The position numbers and the translations under genes were made by a program. The notes beneath the pieces are model-generated. The model had not been told where the DNA came from. It searched no databases and worked only from the letters and a program-made list of their open reading frames with translations. 64,000 nt of DNA from Taylorella asinigenitalis ATCC 700933 (GTDB taxonomy: Bacteria; Pseudomonadota; Gammaproteobacteria; Burkholderiales; Burkholderiaceae_B), in NCBI RefSeq assembly GCF_000687755.1, contig NZ_JHXN01000006.1, positions 1 through 64,000 on the forward strand, read 5' to 3'. This document shows positions 16,138-26,655 of the stretch, one piece after another. Every line of letters starts with the position of its first letter. Within the stretch, counting starts at the first letter, position 1.

Positions 16138-17475
16138 CTATAAAACCATAGTTGCTACAACTCCAGCAAGAAGTAAAGGAATATTAAAGTGAACAAAAGT
16201 AGGAATTACTGTGTCCTTAATGTGGTCGTGTTGTCCATCGACATTTAAACCTGAAGAAGGGCCTAGGGTTTGATCGGATGCAGGGGACCCTGTATCTCCA
16301 AGAGCACCAGCTGTAGCGATTAATGCGATAGTAGCCTCAGGCGAAAATCCAAGACTTGCACAAATAGGAACGAAAATAGTCGTAATAATAGGGATTGTTG
16401 AGAACGAGCTACCAATGCCCATAGTTACAAGCAAACCAACTGCCAGCATTGCAAATGAAGCCATCATTTTGCTGCCACCGAATATCTCGATAGATGAACG
16501 AACAAGGGGTTCAATTTCTTTAGTGGCATTCATCACGGAAGCAAAGCCTTGAGCGGTAATCATGATAAATCCAATCATGCACATCATTTTCAAACCTTCA
16601 GTGAAAATGCCGTCTGCAGATTTCCACTTAATCACTCCAGTTACTAGGAATAATGCGAACCCGAGCATTGCCCCCATAAGTAAGGAGCCTGTCGCAAGCT
16701 GAACTACAAACGCAACCACGATTGAGCCAAGAGCCACTAAATTGCGGAATGTAGAGTATTGCGGTTGATCTGTGGTTTCTAATGATGTATCAGCAACGCT
16801 TTCGATTGTGCGATATTCGCGAGGTTTGCGATATGAGATGAAAATGGCAATAAGTAAGCCGATAAACATCCCGATAAATGGAATTATCATTGATCCGATA
16901 ATATTTACTTTGCTTACGTCTAGGCCATATGGCTTACCAGCACTATTAACGTTTGGAATAATAATTTTGTTCAAGAAAATATCACCAAATCCATATGGGA
17001 ATGCCATATAACACGCAACCATACCAAAGCTTAGAGCACACGCAATCATGCGGCGATCCATCTTAAATGTGTTGAAAATAATGATTAGAGGTGGAACTAC
17101 GATAGGAATGAACGCGATGTGAATTGGGATTAGGTTTTGGCTGAAGCAACCGAGTAGGAAAAGAACAAATATGACGGCCCATTTTATGGTCGTACTTTTG
17201 GGATTTCTCCTAGTGCTCTCAATCACTTTGCTTGTGATGAATTCAGGTAATCCTGAATGAGCGATACCCATAGCAAAAGCGCCTAGTAAAGCGTAAGAGA
17301 GGGCGGTTTCGGCACCATTGCCAAGGCCATCTGACATAGCACCTAAGGTATCTGACAGGGATAGTCCCGAGGCCAGGCCTCCAACCAATGCCCCGATAAT
17401 CAGGGCTAGAATCACGTGAACGCGTGCTATTGATAAAACAAGCATCACTATCACGGCTAAAACTACTGAGTTCAT
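16138..17475 (-). CDS. NhaC-family (YuiF-like) antiporter or amino-acid transporter, copy 1
   Basis: A 445-residue membrane protein with about 10-12 helices and the signatures GIGSSFSTIPII (near residue 355) and GDTGSPASDQTLGPSSGLN (near 395) typical of the Na+/H+ antiporter NhaC/YuiF group. Annotation pipelines often call these predicted histidine transporters; the substrate cannot be read from the sequence. It is a close paralogue of the next gene, with long identical stretches such as ATKEIEPLVR and TVIPTF. It ends just before an inverted repeat and is the second of a tandem pair, with a terminator between them. Confidence 0.9.
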   Translation of the reverse strand: MNSVVLAVIVMLVLSIARVHVILALIIGALVGGLASGLSLSDTLGAMSDGLGNGAETALSYALLGAFAMGIAHSGLPEFITSKVIESTRRNPKSTTIKWAVIFVLFLLGCFSQNLIPIHIAFIPIVVPPLIIIFNTFKMDRRMIACALSFGMVACYMAFPYGFGDIFLNKIIIPNVNSAGKPYGLDVSKVNIIGSMIIPFIGMFIGLLIAIFISYRKPREYRTIESVADTSLETTDQPQYSTFRNLVALGSIVVAFVVQLATGSLLMGAMLGFALFLVTGVIKWKSADGIFTEGLKMMCMIGFIMITAQGFASVMNATKEIEPLVRSSIEIFGGSKMMASFAMLAVGLLVTMGIGSSFSTIPIITTIFVPICASLGFSPEATIALIATAGALGDTGSPASDQTLGPSSGLNVDGQHDHIKDTVIPTFVHFNIPLLLAGVVATMVL

Positions 17476-17501
17476 AATAATTTCCTTTTTAAAGAAGTAA
17501 A

Positions 17502-17534
17502 AAAAAGACCCTAGAACCTGCCGGTCCTAGGGTC
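17502..17534 (-). terminator. Terminator between the two antiporter genes
   Basis: GACCCTAG (from 17508) pairs with CTAGGGTC (to 17534). On the minus strand the stem is followed by a run of T, about 18 bases beyond the stop of the upstream antiporter. Copy 1 is therefore probably expressed separately, at least in part. Confidence 0.8.
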
Positions 17535-17552
17535 GCATTTGCTAAAGTTAAT

Positions 17553-18872
17553 TTAGAGTACTAAGGCAGCGATCGTCCCGGCAATAAGTAAAGGTACGTT
17601 GTAATGCAGGAAAGTAGGGATAACAGTATCCCTAATATGATCATGCTGACCGTCGATATTTAGACCTGAAGTTGGACCAAGTGTAGAATCAGAAGCTGGA
17701 GACCCTGTGTCACCAAGTGCACCAGCTGTGCCGATAAGTGCAACCGTAGCTGCAGGACTAAATCCTAATGCTGTACAAATTGGAACAAAAATGGCAGCAA
17801 TAATTGGAAGAGTAGAGAATGAGCTACCGATACCCATAGTTACTAGCAATCCAACAAGTAACATCGAAAAAGCAGCCATCAACTTGCTATCACCGAAAAT
17901 CTCAGTAGAAGCACGAACTAGAGGCTCAATCTCTTTAGTAGCTTTCATAACTTCAGCAAATCCTTGAGCTGTAATCATGATAAAGCCAATCATACACATT
18001 AAACGAAGCCCCTCAGAGAATATTCCTTCTGATGCTTTCCATTTAATAACACCAGTTACTATAAATAGAGCGAACCCAGACAGAGCTCCTAAAATCAATG
18101 AGTCTGTTATTAGTTGCACAACGAAAGCCGCCACAATTGCACCAATTGCAACAAGGCTCCTAAAGCTAGAGATCTCAGGAGCCTTCATATTTGCTACCAT
18201 ATTAGTAGAATCTGCATCAAGATAAGTACGTGGTTTGCGATAACTTACAAAAATAGCAAATAACAAACCAAAAATCATACCTAAAGCAGGAATAAGCATA
18301 ACTTTAATAATGCTAATATCTGATGTGCTTAGTCCCGCCTGCTCGATATTAGGAAGAAGAATTTGGTTAAGATAAATTTCACCAAATCCATAAGGTAGGG
18401 TCATATAACATGTGACTAAACCAAAGCTAATAGCACAAGCAATCATGCGACGATCTACTTTAAATTGGTTAAATACAACTAAAAGCGGAGGAATTACAAT
18501 CGGTATAAAGGCAATGTGGATAGGGATTATGTTTTGAGAGAGCATGCCCATAATCACAACGACAGTGATAACCATCCATTTTAGATTTGTGCTTCGAGGA
18601 TTATTTCGTATAGTAGTAATTACTTTACTTGATAACATCTCAGGTAGTCCTGAGTGTGCAATAGCCATTGCAAAAGCACCTAATAGAGCATAAGACAATG
18701 CAACTTGTGCACCGTTTCCTAAACCAGCTTGAAAAGCATCAACCGTCTCTTTAAGTGAAAGGCCAGAAACAAGACCACCTACTAAAGCTGCAATCAGAAG
18801 GCTTAGTACAACGTGCACGCGTGACACTGCTAAAACAAGCATTACAATCACTGCTAGCACAACTGCATTCAT
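17553..18872 (-). CDS. NhaC-family (YuiF-like) antiporter or amino-acid transporter, copy 2
   Basis: A 439-residue paralogue of the preceding transporter. The opening (MNAVVLAVIVMLVLAVSRVHVVLSL), the GIGSSFSTLPII motif and GDTGSPASDSTLGPTSGLN agree nearly residue for residue, while the charged loop near residues 210-230 differs. A strong GGAGGG lies before the ATG. The gene is transcribed away from the ribosomal cluster. It could move Na+/H+ or an amino acid such as histidine; hutG at 28.4 kb makes the latter tempting, but the link is inference. Confidence 0.9.
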   Translation of the reverse strand: MNAVVLAVIVMLVLAVSRVHVVLSLLIAALVGGLVSGLSLKETVDAFQAGLGNGAQVALSYALLGAFAMAIAHSGLPEMLSSKVITTIRNNPRSTNLKWMVITVVVIMGMLSQNIIPIHIAFIPIVIPPLLVVFNQFKVDRRMIACAISFGLVTCYMTLPYGFGEIYLNQILLPNIEQAGLSTSDISIIKVMLIPALGMIFGLLFAIFVSYRKPRTYLDADSTNMVANMKAPEISSFRSLVAIGAIVAAFVVQLITDSLILGALSGFALFIVTGVIKWKASEGIFSEGLRLMCMIGFIMITAQGFAEVMKATKEIEPLVRASTEIFGDSKLMAAFSMLLVGLLVTMGIGSSFSTLPIIAAIFVPICTALGFSPAATVALIGTAGALGDTGSPASDSTLGPTSGLNIDGQHDHIRDTVIPTFLHYNVPLLIAGTIAALVL

Positions 18873-19344
18873 GACGCCCTCCGAAAAAAAGATTAAACAT
18901 TACTAAAAAAGATACACTCAATTTCAAAAAAAATTTTAAAAATAGGTATTTGCCCTTAGGAGTTTTTGTGGTTTTCGTACAAAAAATGATAAAAATCAAC
19001 GGTTGTATATATAAATTTAGCAAAATATCTTGCATTAATATAAAATTTTTTTTAGAATATGAGTCTTTACTTTTTCTTTTTAATACAAAAAGAGAAAGGA
19101 TAAAAAAAGAAATTTTAAAGATTTTTAGCGGATTAGTGCGTATAAAAACAAATAAGTATTAGCCGCAACGTTAGTAATCTATTAGCTTATTTAGAAATTT
19201 AATCTAGTAGATTTTAAGCAATTTTGCTTGGCCAAAACTGATTTTTATTAGGCTTTTTGTAAAGCTCAATTATGGCACCCAGCCTTAATGTGACTTTTGC
19301 CTTTTAGGAATTAAGTTGGATTTATAAATCGGAAGATTGACATC
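18873..19344. other. Divergent intergenic region before the ribosomal cluster
   Basis: About 470 bases of AT-rich sequence between the divergent antiporter and rplN, holding no convincing gene. It must contain the promoter for the cluster starting at rplN and that of the antiporter, but I cannot point to a confident -35/-10 pair. Runs of A and T are frequent. A 70-codon open frame at 18950-19162 is low in complexity and was not accepted. Confidence 0.6.
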
Positions 19345-19713
19345 ATGATACAAATGCAAAGCACGTTAGACGTGGCTGATAACACTGGTGCACGCCGCAT
19401 TATGTGCATTAAGGTATTAGGCGGATCTAAGCGCCGTTACGCTTCTATTGGTGACATAATCAAAGTAAGCGTTAAAGATGCTGCACCTCGCGGCCGCGTA
19501 AAAAAAGGTGAAGTTTATAACGCAGTAGTTGTACGCACAGCTAAAGGTGTGCGTCGTAAAGACGGTTCTCTAATCCGTTTCGGCGGAAATGCTGCGGTAC
19601 TTCTTAACTCTAAACTAGAGCCTATTGGTACTCGTATCTTCGGCCCTGTAACTCGTGAATTACGTACAGAGCGTTTTATGAAGATCGTTTCATTGGCTCC
19701 AGAAGTTATTTAA
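19345..19713 (+). CDS. rplN: 50S ribosomal protein L14
   Basis: 122 residues, the standard length. [18 protein letters not shown] and [21 protein letters not shown] are diagnostic for L14, which binds 23S rRNA near the L19 and 30S bridge. It is the first gene of the spc-type cluster here; in most proteobacteria rpsQ precedes it directly, whereas here a 470-base gap and a divergent transporter do. Confidence 0.98.
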   Translation: MIQMQSTLDVADNTGARRIMCIKVLGGSKRRYASIGDIIKVSVKDAAPRGRVKKGEVYNAVVVRTAKGVRRKDGSLIRFGGNAAVLLNSKLEPIGTRIFGPVTRELRTERFMKIVSLAPEVI

Positions 19714-19724
19714 GGAGCGGCACT

Positions 19725-20045
19725 ATGCATAAAATTCGTAAAGGCGATGAAGTTATTGTTATCGCAGGTCGCGACAAAAAACGTCGTGGTGTAGTGCTTG
19801 AGAGGGTTGATGCTGATCACGTAATCGTAGAAGGCGTTAACGTAGTTAAAAAACACACTCGACCAAACCCTATGGCTAATAATCCTGGTGGTATTGTGTC
19901 TAAAAATTTACCTATCCATATTTCTAATGTGCAGATTTTCAATGCTGCTACAGGTAAAGCGGATAAAGTAGTTTTTAAAGAAGAAGACGGTCGTAAAGTT
20001 CGTGTGTTCCGTAGCAACGGCGAAGTCGTTGGCGTTAAAGCATAG
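19725..20045 (+). CDS. rplX: 50S ribosomal protein L24
   Basis: 106 residues with a KOW-type N-terminus ([20 protein letters not shown]) and the typical KHTRPNP segment. L24 starts assembly of the large subunit by binding the 5' domain of 23S rRNA. It lies 11 bases after rplN with a GGAG ribosome-binding site, in the usual spc order. Confidence 0.98.
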   Translation: MHKIRKGDEVIVIAGRDKKRRGVVLERVDADHVIVEGVNVVKKHTRPNPMANNPGGIVSKNLPIHISNVQIFNAATGKADKVVFKEEDGRKVRVFRSNGEVVGVKA

Positions 20046-20055
20046 GCGGTGAATT

Positions 20056-20595
20056 ATGGCTCGTTTACAAGATTTATACAAAGATAAAATCGTAGCTGAA
20101 TTGAAATCTCAATTTAACTACAAAAGCGATATGGAAGTGCCTCGCATTACTAAAGTAACACTTAACATGGGTGTTTCAGAGGCTGTATCAGATAAAAAAG
20201 TTATCGAAAACGCAGTTGCGGATTTAACTAAAATCGCTGGTCAAAAACCTGTAGTTACTAAAACTCGTAAAGCGATTGCAGGATTTAAGATTCGCGAAAA
20301 CTATCCAATTGGATGCATGGTGACTTTACGTGGTCAACGCATGTACGAATTTATTGATCGTTTAGTTACGGTAGCATTGCCACGTGTAAGAGACTTTCGT
20401 GGTATTTCTGGCCGTGCATTTGACGGACGCGGTAACTACAACGTAGGGGTTAAAGAGCAAATTATCTTCCCTGAAATTGAGTACGACAAAATTGATGCTT
20501 TACGTGGTTTAAACATTAGTATCACCACGTCAGCTAAAACAGATGAGGAAGCAAAAGCTTTATTAAAAGCCTTCAACTTCCCATTCAGAAACTAA
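20056..20595 (+). CDS. rplE: 50S ribosomal protein L5
   Basis: 179 residues, full length, containing ITLNMGV-like [11 protein letters not shown] and [10 protein letters not shown]5 binds 5S rRNA and contacts P-site tRNA. One ATTGCCAC copy (near 20375) reads Leu-Pro in ALPRVRDF. Ten bases separate it from rplX. Confidence 0.98.
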   Translation: MARLQDLYKDKIVAELKSQFNYKSDMEVPRITKVTLNMGVSEAVSDKKVIENAVADLTKIAGQKPVVTKTRKAIAGFKIRENYPIGCMVTLRGQRMYEFIDRLVTVALPRVRDFRGISGRAFDGRGNYNVGVKEQIIFPEIEYDKIDALRGLNISITTSAKTDEEAKALLKAFNFPFRN

Positions 20596-20606
20596 GGGGC
20601 GATATA

Positions 20607-20912
20607 GTGGCTAAACTTTCACTTATAAATCGTGATATCAAGCGTGCAAAATTAGTTGAAAAATATTCAGCTAAACGTGCGGCTCTTAAAGCGATTATCG
20701 ATGATCAATCTAAAACTGATGAAGAGCGTTATCAAGCACGTTTGAAGTTACAGCAACTTCCACGTAACGCGAATCCAACTCGTGTACGTAACCGTTGTTC
20801 TGTTACTGGTCGTCCACGTGGCGTATTCAGCAAGTTTGGTTTAACTCGTCACAAACTACGCGAGACAGCTATGCGTGGTGAAGTGCCTGGTATGACTAAA
20901 GCGAGCTGGTAG
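20607..20912 (+). CDS. rpsN: 30S ribosomal protein S14
   Basis: 101 residues beginning with GTG. It is the long, zinc-free form: no CxxC pair is present, and the C-terminal half reads [21 protein letters not shown]. Binds the 3' major domain of 16S rRNA. Standard position between rplE and rpsH. Confidence 0.98.
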   Translation: MAKLSLINRDIKRAKLVEKYSAKRAALKAIIDDQSKTDEERYQARLKLQQLPRNANPTRVRNRCSVTGRPRGVFSKFGLTRHKLRETAMRGEVPGMTKASW

Positions 20913-20922
20913 GAGAAATATT

Positions 20923-21318
20923 ATGAGCATGAGCGATCCAATCGCAGATATGTTGACTCGCATTCGTAATGCACAGCAAGTCGAAAAAGTATCAGTTTCT
21001 ATGCCATCTTCTAAGCTAAAAGTAGCTATTGCTGCAGTTCTAAAAGAAGAAGGTTATATCGAAAACTATCAAGTTAACGGCGATAAAACTAAGCCTCAAC
21101 TTGAGATTGAACTTAAGTACTATAAAGATGAACCAGTAATCTCACGTATCGAACGTGTATCTCGTCCTGGTCTTCGCGTGTACAAAGGTCATGACAGCAT
21201 TCCTCAAGTTATGAATGGCTTAGGTGTTGCTATTGTTTCCACTTCCCGTGGCGTTATGACAGACCGCAAAGCGCGCTCTGAAGGCGTTGGCGGTGAAGTT
21301 ATCTGCTACGTAGCGTAA
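20923..21318 (+). CDS. rpsH: 30S ribosomal protein S8
   Basis: 131 residues with [16 protein letters not shown] and [13 protein letters not shown], both diagnostic. S8 binds the central domain of 16S rRNA and in E. coli represses the spc operon at the rplE region; whether that control exists here cannot be read. AGGAGA lies at good spacing from the ATG at 20923; a second ATG two codons later is possible. Confidence 0.98.
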   Translation: MSMSDPIADMLTRIRNAQQVEKVSVSMPSSKLKVAIAAVLKEEGYIENYQVNGDKTKPQLEIELKYYKDEPVISRIERVSRPGLRVYKGHDSIPQVMNGLGVAIVSTSRGVMTDRKARSEGVGGEVICYVA

Positions 21319-21330
21319 GGGGGTATATAG

Positions 21331-21864
21331 ATGTCTCGTGTCGCAAAAAATCCAGTAGTAGTACCTAGTGGAGTTGAAGTTAAAATCGCAGCTGATAGCA
21401 TAAACGTAAAAGGTCCTTTAGGTGAGCTTAAACAGGAACTTTCAAACGATGTAGTTGTTAGCTTAGATGACGGAAAAATCACATTTTCTGTAGCAAACGA
21501 CTCACGTCACGCAAATGCAATGTCAGGAACATTGCGTGCTCTAGTAAATAATATGGTTACTGGTGTGAGTAAAGGTTTTGAGCGTCGCTTAACACTTATC
21601 GGTGTCGGTTATCGTGCACAAGTTCAAGGTCAAAATCTTAAACTTGAATTAGGTTATTCGCACGATATTATTCATCCATTGCCACAAGGTGTTAAAGCTG
21701 AATGCCCATCGCAAACTGAGATCGTTCTTAAATCTCACGATAAGCAAGCAGTAGGCCAAGTTGCAGCAAATATTCGTGCATATCGTCCACCTGAGCCTTA
21801 TAAAGGTAAGGGCGTTAGATACGCAGATGAGCATGTTGCCATCAAAGAAGTTAAGAAAAAATAA
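21331..21864 (+). CDS. rplF: 50S ribosomal protein L6
   Basis: 177 residues with two repeated domains and the C-terminal signature [16 protein letters not shown]6 sits by the sarcin-ricin loop and GTPase centre. One ATTGCCAC copy near 21677 reads Pro-Leu-Pro in HPLPQG. Confidence 0.98.
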   Translation: MSRVAKNPVVVPSGVEVKIAADSINVKGPLGELKQELSNDVVVSLDDGKITFSVANDSRHANAMSGTLRALVNNMVTGVSKGFERRLTLIGVGYRAQVQGQNLKLELGYSHDIIHPLPQGVKAECPSQTEIVLKSHDKQAVGQVAANIRAYRPPEPYKGKGVRYADEHVAIKEVKKK

Positions 21865-21885
21865 TAACGCAAGCAAGGAAATATC

Positions 21886-22251
21886 ATGGACAAGAAATTA
21901 TCTCGTTTGCGTCGTGCAGTGGCTTCCCGCCGCAAAATTGCTCAGTTACGCGTACATCGTTTATCTGTACATCGTACGAATCTGCACATCTACGCAAATA
22001 TTATTTCGCCAGAGGGCGACAAAGTGTTAGTTACGGCTTCTACTCTAGAGCCTGAAGTTCGTCAAGAACTAGCTAACGATAAAAAATTCGGGGGAAATGT
22101 GGCAGCCGCAGCTATCGTTGGAAAACGTATTGCAGAAAAAGCTAAAGCTGAGGGGATCGAATCAGTTGCATTTGATCGTGCCGGTTTCCGTTATCATGGC
22201 CGCGTAAAAGCGCTTGCAGAAGCTGCTCGCGAAGCTGGTCTTAAGTTCTAA
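21886..22251 (+). CDS. rplR: 50S ribosomal protein L18
   Basis: 121 residues with [16 protein letters not shown] and the C-terminal [24 protein letters not shown]. Binds 5S rRNA together with L5. Standard length and position, 21 bases after rplF. Confidence 0.98.
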   Translation: MDKKLSRLRRAVASRRKIAQLRVHRLSVHRTNLHIYANIISPEGDKVLVTASTLEPEVRQELANDKKFGGNVAAAAIVGKRIAEKAKAEGIESVAFDRAGFRYHGRVKALAEAAREAGLKF

Positions 22252-22264
22252 GAAAGGGTTTTAA

Positions 22265-22786
22265 ATGGCTAAAGCACAAAATAAAAACACTGCTGACCAA
22301 GAACGTGATGACGGTTTTCGCGAAAAAATGATCGCAGTAAACCGCGTTAGCAAAACTGTAAAAGGTGGTCGCACTATGAGCTTCGCAGCTTTAACAGTGG
22401 TCGGCGACGGTGATGGTCGTATCGGTGTAGGTAAAGGTAAAGCACGCGAAGTTCCTGTTGCGGTTCAAAAGGCTATGGAACAAGCTCGTCGTGGTATGAC
22501 TAAGATCCCTCTTATTAATGGTACATTACATCATACAGTTGTAGGTAAACATGGTGCATCTACAGTACTAATTTCTCCAGCTGCTGAAGGTACTGGTGTA
22601 ATTGCTGGTGGTCCTATGCGTGCAATTTTCGAAGTTATGGGTGTCCGTAATGTTGTGGCTAAAAGCTTGGGTTCTTCAAATCCATATAACTTAGTACGTG
22701 CTACTTTAAACGGCTTAAACGCTTGCATGACACCATCAGACGTTGCTGCTAAACGCGGTAAAACTGTTGAAGAAATTCTAGGATAA
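22265..22786 (+). CDS. rpsE: 30S ribosomal protein S5
   Basis: 173 residues with [18 protein letters not shown] and [18 protein letters not shown], the double-stranded-RNA-binding fold of S5. It contributes to decoding accuracy. A GTAAATCG-like AGAAAGGG sequence precedes the ATG. Normal neighbours rplR and rpmD. Confidence 0.98.
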   Translation: MAKAQNKNTADQERDDGFREKMIAVNRVSKTVKGGRTMSFAALTVVGDGDGRIGVGKGKAREVPVAVQKAMEQARRGMTKIPLINGTLHHTVVGKHGASTVLISPAAEGTGVIAGGPMRAIFEVMGVRNVVAKSLGSSNPYNLVRATLNGLNACMTPSDVAAKRGKTVEEILG

Positions 22787-22789
22787 GTC

Positions 22790-22975
22790 ATGTCTCAAAA
22801 GCAAATTAAAGTTACATTAGTTCGATCTGTTATTGGTACTAAAAGCGACCATCGTGCTACAGTGCGTGGTTTAGGTTTAGGTAAAGTAAATAGCAGTCGT
22901 GTTCTTCTTGATACTCCAGAGATTCGCGGCATGATCCGCAAAGTGGATTATCTAGTAAAAGTTTCAGAAGTCTAA
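22790..22975 (+). CDS. rpmD: 50S ribosomal protein L30
   Basis: 61 residues: [28 protein letters not shown] is the L30 signature, with the final [10 protein letters not shown] also typical. Only three bases separate it from rpsE, so the two are probably translationally coupled. Confidence 0.98.
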   Translation: MSQKQIKVTLVRSVIGTKSDHRATVRGLGLGKVNSSRVLLDTPEIRGMIRKVDYLVKVSEV

Positions 22976-22985
22976 AGGAATCATG

Positions 22986-23429
22986 ATGGCTGAAATGCAA
23001 CTTAATACATTATCTCCTGCTGAAGGAAGCAAACACGCAAAACGTAGAGTTGGTCGTGGTATCGGTTCCGGTTTAGGTAAAACTTCTGGACGTGGACACA
23101 AAGGTCAAAAATCACGTTCTGGTGGTTTTCATAAAGTAGGTTTTGAAGGTGGCCAAATGCCTCTTCATCGTCGTTTACCAAAACGTGGTTTTACTCCGTT
23201 AAATCAGCATTTGTACTCTCAGATTCGTTTATCTGATTTACAAAAGTTAACTGACGAAGAAGTCGATGTTCAATCACTTAAAGCTGCTGGTATTGTTGAT
23301 CAAGCAGTTAAATTTGTGAAACTTATCAAATCAGGTGAGATTTCTCGCAAAGTGGTTCTTCGCGGAATTAAAGCAACTGCTGGTGCAAAAGCTGCTATTG
23401 AAGCGGCTGGTGGCTCTTTAGCTGAATAA
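22986..23429 (+). CDS. rplO: 50S ribosomal protein L15
   Basis: About 147 residues. [41 protein letters not shown] is the classic glycine- and arginine-rich start (quoted in part as separate motifs NTLSP, GRGIGSG and GRGHKGQ). Two ATGs lie in tandem; I prefer 22986 since AAAGGA ends six bases before it, against three for 22983. Confidence 0.96.
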   Translation: MAEMQLNTLSPAEGSKHAKRRVGRGIGSGLGKTSGRGHKGQKSRSGGFHKVGFEGGQMPLHRRLPKRGFTPLNQHLYSQIRLSDLQKLTDEEVDVQSLKAAGIVDQAVKFVKLIKSGEISRKVVLRGIKATAGAKAAIEAAGGSLAE

Positions 23430-23439
23430 GGGGTATTTA

Positions 23440-24810
23440 GTGGCAAAAGCTCAGAAAACTCAGACTAGTAGAAAATCATCATTGCCTGATCAATTAGGAA
23501 ATACTAAGAAGTATGGCGATTTGACTTCTCGTCTTGTGTTTTTATTATTAGCTTTAGTTGTCTATCGTTTAGGAACTCATATACCTGTACCTGGTATCAA
23601 TCCAACCGTGATGGAGCAAGTGTTTTCTTCTCAGTCAGGCGGGATTTTAGGTTTCTTTAATATGTTCTCAGGCGGTGCATTATCACGATTCTCGGTGTTT
23701 GCACTAGGGATTATGCCTTATATTTCGTCATCTATTATTATGCAATTGATGACCTCGACAATCCCGTCGCTTGAAGCTATTAAGAAAGAGGGTGAAGCAG
23801 GACGTCGTAAGATTACGCAATATACAAGATATGGCACCGTGCTCATTGCCACCTTACAAGCATTTGGTATTGCCGCATCGCTACAAGGATTTATGGAATC
23901 TTATCCTGGATTAGTTTATACACCAGGTCCTATGTTCATATTTACTACTGTAGTAAGTCTTGTGACTGGAACTATGTTCTTGATGTGGCTAGGTGAGCAA
24001 ATTACTGAACGCGGTTTAGGTAACGGTATTTCTATCATTATCTTTGCAGGTATTGTTGCTGGGTTGCCTGCGGCATTGGCTGGGATGTTCGAGCTGGTAT
24101 CTCAAAATCAGATCAGTGCTTTAGCTACGATGATTATCTTGGCTTTGGTTATAGGCGTTACTATGCTTGTGGTTTTTGTGGAGCGTGCTCAAAGATGTAT
24201 CACAGTCAACTATGCAAAACGTCAAGTAGGAAACAAAATTATGGGTGGGCAGTCATCGCACCTTCCGCTTAAGATTAATATGGCTGGTGTAATTCCACCA
24301 ATCTTTGCATCTTCAATTATTTTGTTCCCTGCGACTATTGCACAATGGTTTTCAGGTTCTAGCGACATTCGTTGGTTAAGCGACTTAGCGGCTACATTAA
24401 GCCCAGGTCAACCTTTGTATACTACTTTATTTGCTGCTTTAGTTATATTTTTCTGCTTCTTCTATACGGCCCTTGTGTTTAACAGCCGAGAAACTGCAGA
24501 TAATTTGAAAAAGTCAGGGGCTTTTGTCCCAGGTATTCGTCCAGGACAGAATACAGCAAAATATATCGATAAGATTTTGATGCGTTTGACTCTTGTGGGA
24601 GCTGTTTACATTACATTAGTTTGCTTAATGCCAGAGTTCTTGCGTATGCAGTGGCGTAATGTACCATTTTATTTTGGTGGTACATCTCTACTAATTATTG
24701 TGGTTGTTGCTATGGATTTTTTAGCTCAAGTACAGGCTTATTTGATGTCTCATCAATACGATGCCTTGCTTAAGAAATCAAATTTCCGCGGCAATCTACC
24801 GATGAGATAA
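23440..24810 (+). CDS. secY: Protein translocase subunit SecY
   Basis: A 456-residue inner-membrane channel protein with ten helices. Recognisable are [11 protein letters not shown], the plug region [34 protein letters not shown] and the cytoplasmic loop [22 protein letters not shown]. With SecE and SecG it forms the Sec pore. It starts with GTG, ten bases after rplO, behind AAGGGG. One ATTGCCACC copy (near 23845) reads Ile-Ala-Thr. Confidence 0.98.
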   Translation: MAKAQKTQTSRKSSLPDQLGNTKKYGDLTSRLVFLLLALVVYRLGTHIPVPGINPTVMEQVFSSQSGGILGFFNMFSGGALSRFSVFALGIMPYISSSIIMQLMTSTIPSLEAIKKEGEAGRRKITQYTRYGTVLIATLQAFGIAASLQGFMESYPGLVYTPGPMFIFTTVVSLVTGTMFLMWLGEQITERGLGNGISIIIFAGIVAGLPAALAGMFELVSQNQISALATMIILALVIGVTMLVVFVERAQRCITVNYAKRQVGNKIMGGQSSHLPLKINMAGVIPPIFASSIILFPATIAQWFSGSSDIRWLSDLAATLSPGQPLYTTLFAALVIFFCFFYTALVFNSRETADNLKKSGAFVPGIRPGQNTAKYIDKILMRLTLVGAVYITLVCLMPEFLRMQWRNVPFYFGGTSLLIIVVVAMDFLAQVQAYLMSHQYDALLKKSNFRGNLPMR

Positions 24811-24837
24811 TCGGCATAAGTTTCTAGGTGTAGATAC

Positions 24838-25056
24838 ATGGCTAAAGACGACGTAATTCAAATGCAGGGTGAGGTGATCGAGAATCTTCCGAACGCTACA
24901 TTTCGTGTGAAACTAGAAAATGACCATGTTGTGTTAGGTCATATTTCTGGAAAGATGAGGATGCACTACATCCGTATTCTTCCGGGCGATAAAGTGACTG
25001 TGGAACTAACTCCATACGATCTAAGTCGCGGTAGGATTGTTTTCCGCTCTAAGTAG
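24838..25056 (+). CDS. infA: Translation initiation factor IF-1
   Basis: 72 residues, one S1/OB-fold domain. [20 protein letters not shown] and [19 protein letters not shown] are diagnostic (given here as two separate motifs). IF-1 binds the 30S A site during initiation. Its presence between secY and rpmJ is common in betaproteobacteria. Confidence 0.98.
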   Translation: MAKDDVIQMQGEVIENLPNATFRVKLENDHVVLGHISGKMRMHYIRILPGDKVTVELTPYDLSRGRIVFRSK

Positions 25057-25078
25057 TGGATTTATTTAGGAGTGACAA

Positions 25079-25192
25079 ATGAAAGTCATGGCATCGGTAA
25101 AGCGTATTTGCCGCAATTGTAAAATTATTAAACGTCACGGAGTTGTGCGTGTAATCTGCACAGATCCAAGACATAAGCAACGTCAGGGCTAA
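25079..25192 (+). CDS. rpmJ: 50S ribosomal protein L36
   Basis: 37 residues, [19 protein letters not shown] then [18 protein letters not shown]. It is the zinc-binding form: C11, C14, C27 and H32 are the ligands expected for the type. AGGAG precedes the ATG. It is a short gene that is easily missed; the next gene begins 28 bases on. Confidence 0.97.
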   Translation: MKVMASVKRICRNCKIIKRHGVVRVICTDPRHKQRQG

Positions 25193-25220
25193 GCCTTGAT
25201 GCAATCATAGAGGAAAATAC

Positions 25221-25586
25221 ATGGCTCGTATCGCAGGTATTAATATTCCGCCGCATCAGCATGCTGAAATCGGTCTAACTGCTATTTATGGAATCGGACG
25301 TTCACGCTCTCGCTTAATTTGCGAAGCTGCAGGCGTTGAGACTACTAAAAAGGTAAAAGATCTAACCGACGAAGAATTAGAAAAAATTCGCGAAAAAATC
25401 GGTGAATTTACAGTAGAAGGTGATTTGCGACGTGAAGTTCAACTTTCGATTAAGCGTCTTATCGACCTTGGAACTTATCGTGGCATGCGTCACAGACGTG
25501 GTCTGCCAGTACGTGGTCAGCGCACTCGTACTAATGCACGTACACGCAAGGGTCCACGTCGTGCGGCTCAATCGTTGAAGAAATAA
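25221..25586 (+). CDS. rpsM: 30S ribosomal protein S13
   Basis: 121 residues, [14 protein letters not shown] at the start and [25 protein letters not shown] near the end (quoted as a family mark). S13 makes subunit bridges and contacts P-site tRNA. It begins the alpha-operon part of the cluster (rpsM-rpsK-rpsD-rpoA-rplQ). Confidence 0.98.
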   Translation: MARIAGINIPPHQHAEIGLTAIYGIGRSRSRLICEAAGVETTKKVKDLTDEELEKIREKIGEFTVEGDLRREVQLSIKRLIDLGTYRGMRHRRGLPVRGQRTRTNARTRKGPRRAAQSLKK

Positions 25587-25602
25587 TCGGAGTAGCTAAA
25601 TA

Positions 25603-26001
25603 ATGGCAAAAGCTTCTAACAGCGCAACTCGTGCGCGTAAAAAAGTAAGAAAAGTTGTAAGCGAGGGTATTGCCCACGTTCACGCATCTTTTAATAACAC
25701 CATCATCACAATTACTGACCGTCAAGGCAATGCCTTGTCATGGGCGACGTCGGGTGGAGCGGGCTTTAAAGGCTCACGCAAATCGACGCCTTTTGCAGCG
25801 CAGGTTGCAGCCGAGTCAGCGGGACGTGTTGCTATGGAATATGGTATCAGCTCTTTAGATGTACGTATCAAAGGCCCTGGCCCTGGTCGTGAATCTTCTG
25901 TGCGTGCATTAAATGCTTTAGGTATCAAAATCACTAGCATTTCAGATATTACTCCTGTTCCGCACAATGGTTGCCGTCCTCCTAAACGTCGTCGTATCTA
26001 G
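25603..26001 (+). CDS. rpsK: 30S ribosomal protein S11
   Basis: 132 residues with [30 protein letters not shown] and the C-terminal [13 protein letters not shown], all typical. Part of the 30S platform near the E site. Sixteen bases after rpsM. Confidence 0.98.
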   Translation: MAKASNSATRARKKVRKVVSEGIAHVHASFNNTIITITDRQGNALSWATSGGAGFKGSRKSTPFAAQVAAESAGRVAMEYGISSLDVRIKGPGPGRESSVRALNALGIKITSISDITPVPHNGCRPPKRRRI

Positions 26002-26023
26002 CAACTTAAAGGAACAATAATAA

Positions 26024-26647
26024 ATGGCACGTTACACAGGTCCTAAATGTAAACTTTCACGTCGTGAAGGTATTGATCTATTTCTAAAAAGCGCACGTCG
26101 CCCATTAGATTCTAAATGTAAGTTTGAATCTAAACCGGGTCAGCATGGACGTACTTCTGGTGCTCGTACATCAGACTACGGTACACAATTACGTGAAAAA
26201 CAAAAACTTAAACGTATGTACGGTGTACTAGAGAAGCAATTCCGTAAATATTTTGCTGAGGCTGAGCGTCGTCGCGGTAATACTGGTGAAACTCTAATTC
26301 AACTTCTTGAATCTCGTTTAGATAATGTTGTATATCGCATGGGATTTGGCTCTACACGTGCAGAAGCACGTCAGCTAGTAAGCCATGGTGCAATTGAATT
26401 AAACGGCAAAAAAGCTGACATTCCTTCAATTATCGTTAAATCAGGTGACGTAGTATCAGTACGTGAAAAATCTAAAGGGCAAGCTCGCATTAAATCTGCA
26501 TTAGATTTGGCTGAAAGCTTAACATTCCCTGAGTGGGTTTCTGTAGATACTAAAAAATTCGAAGGTACATTTAAACAAGTTCCTGATCGTGCTGATGTTG
26601 CACGTGATATTAACGAATCACTAATCGTAGAGCTTTATTCTCGATAG
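26024..26647 (+). CDS. rpsD: 30S ribosomal protein S4
   Basis: 207 residues: the N-terminal domain ([16 protein letters not shown]) and the S4 RNA-binding domain ([27 protein letters not shown]). S4 starts assembly of the 30S body, and in E. coli it represses the alpha operon. Here a hairpin containing the repeated motif (26656-26685) lies just after the stop, between rpsD and rpoA. Confidence 0.98.
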   Translation: MARYTGPKCKLSRREGIDLFLKSARRPLDSKCKFESKPGQHGRTSGARTSDYGTQLREKQKLKRMYGVLEKQFRKYFAEAERRRGNTGETLIQLLESRLDNVVYRMGFGSTRAEARQLVSHGAIELNGKKADIPSIIVKSGDVVSVREKSKGQARIKSALDLAESLTFPEWVSVDTKKFEGTFKQVPDRADVARDINESLIVELYSR

Positions 26648-26655
26648 TATAGATT

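Noticed and set aside
18950-19162. 70-codon open frame between the antiporter and rplN
   Set aside because: Composition is dominated by Lys, Ile, Phe and Asn from AT-rich DNA. There is no ribosome-binding site of note and no family resemblance.
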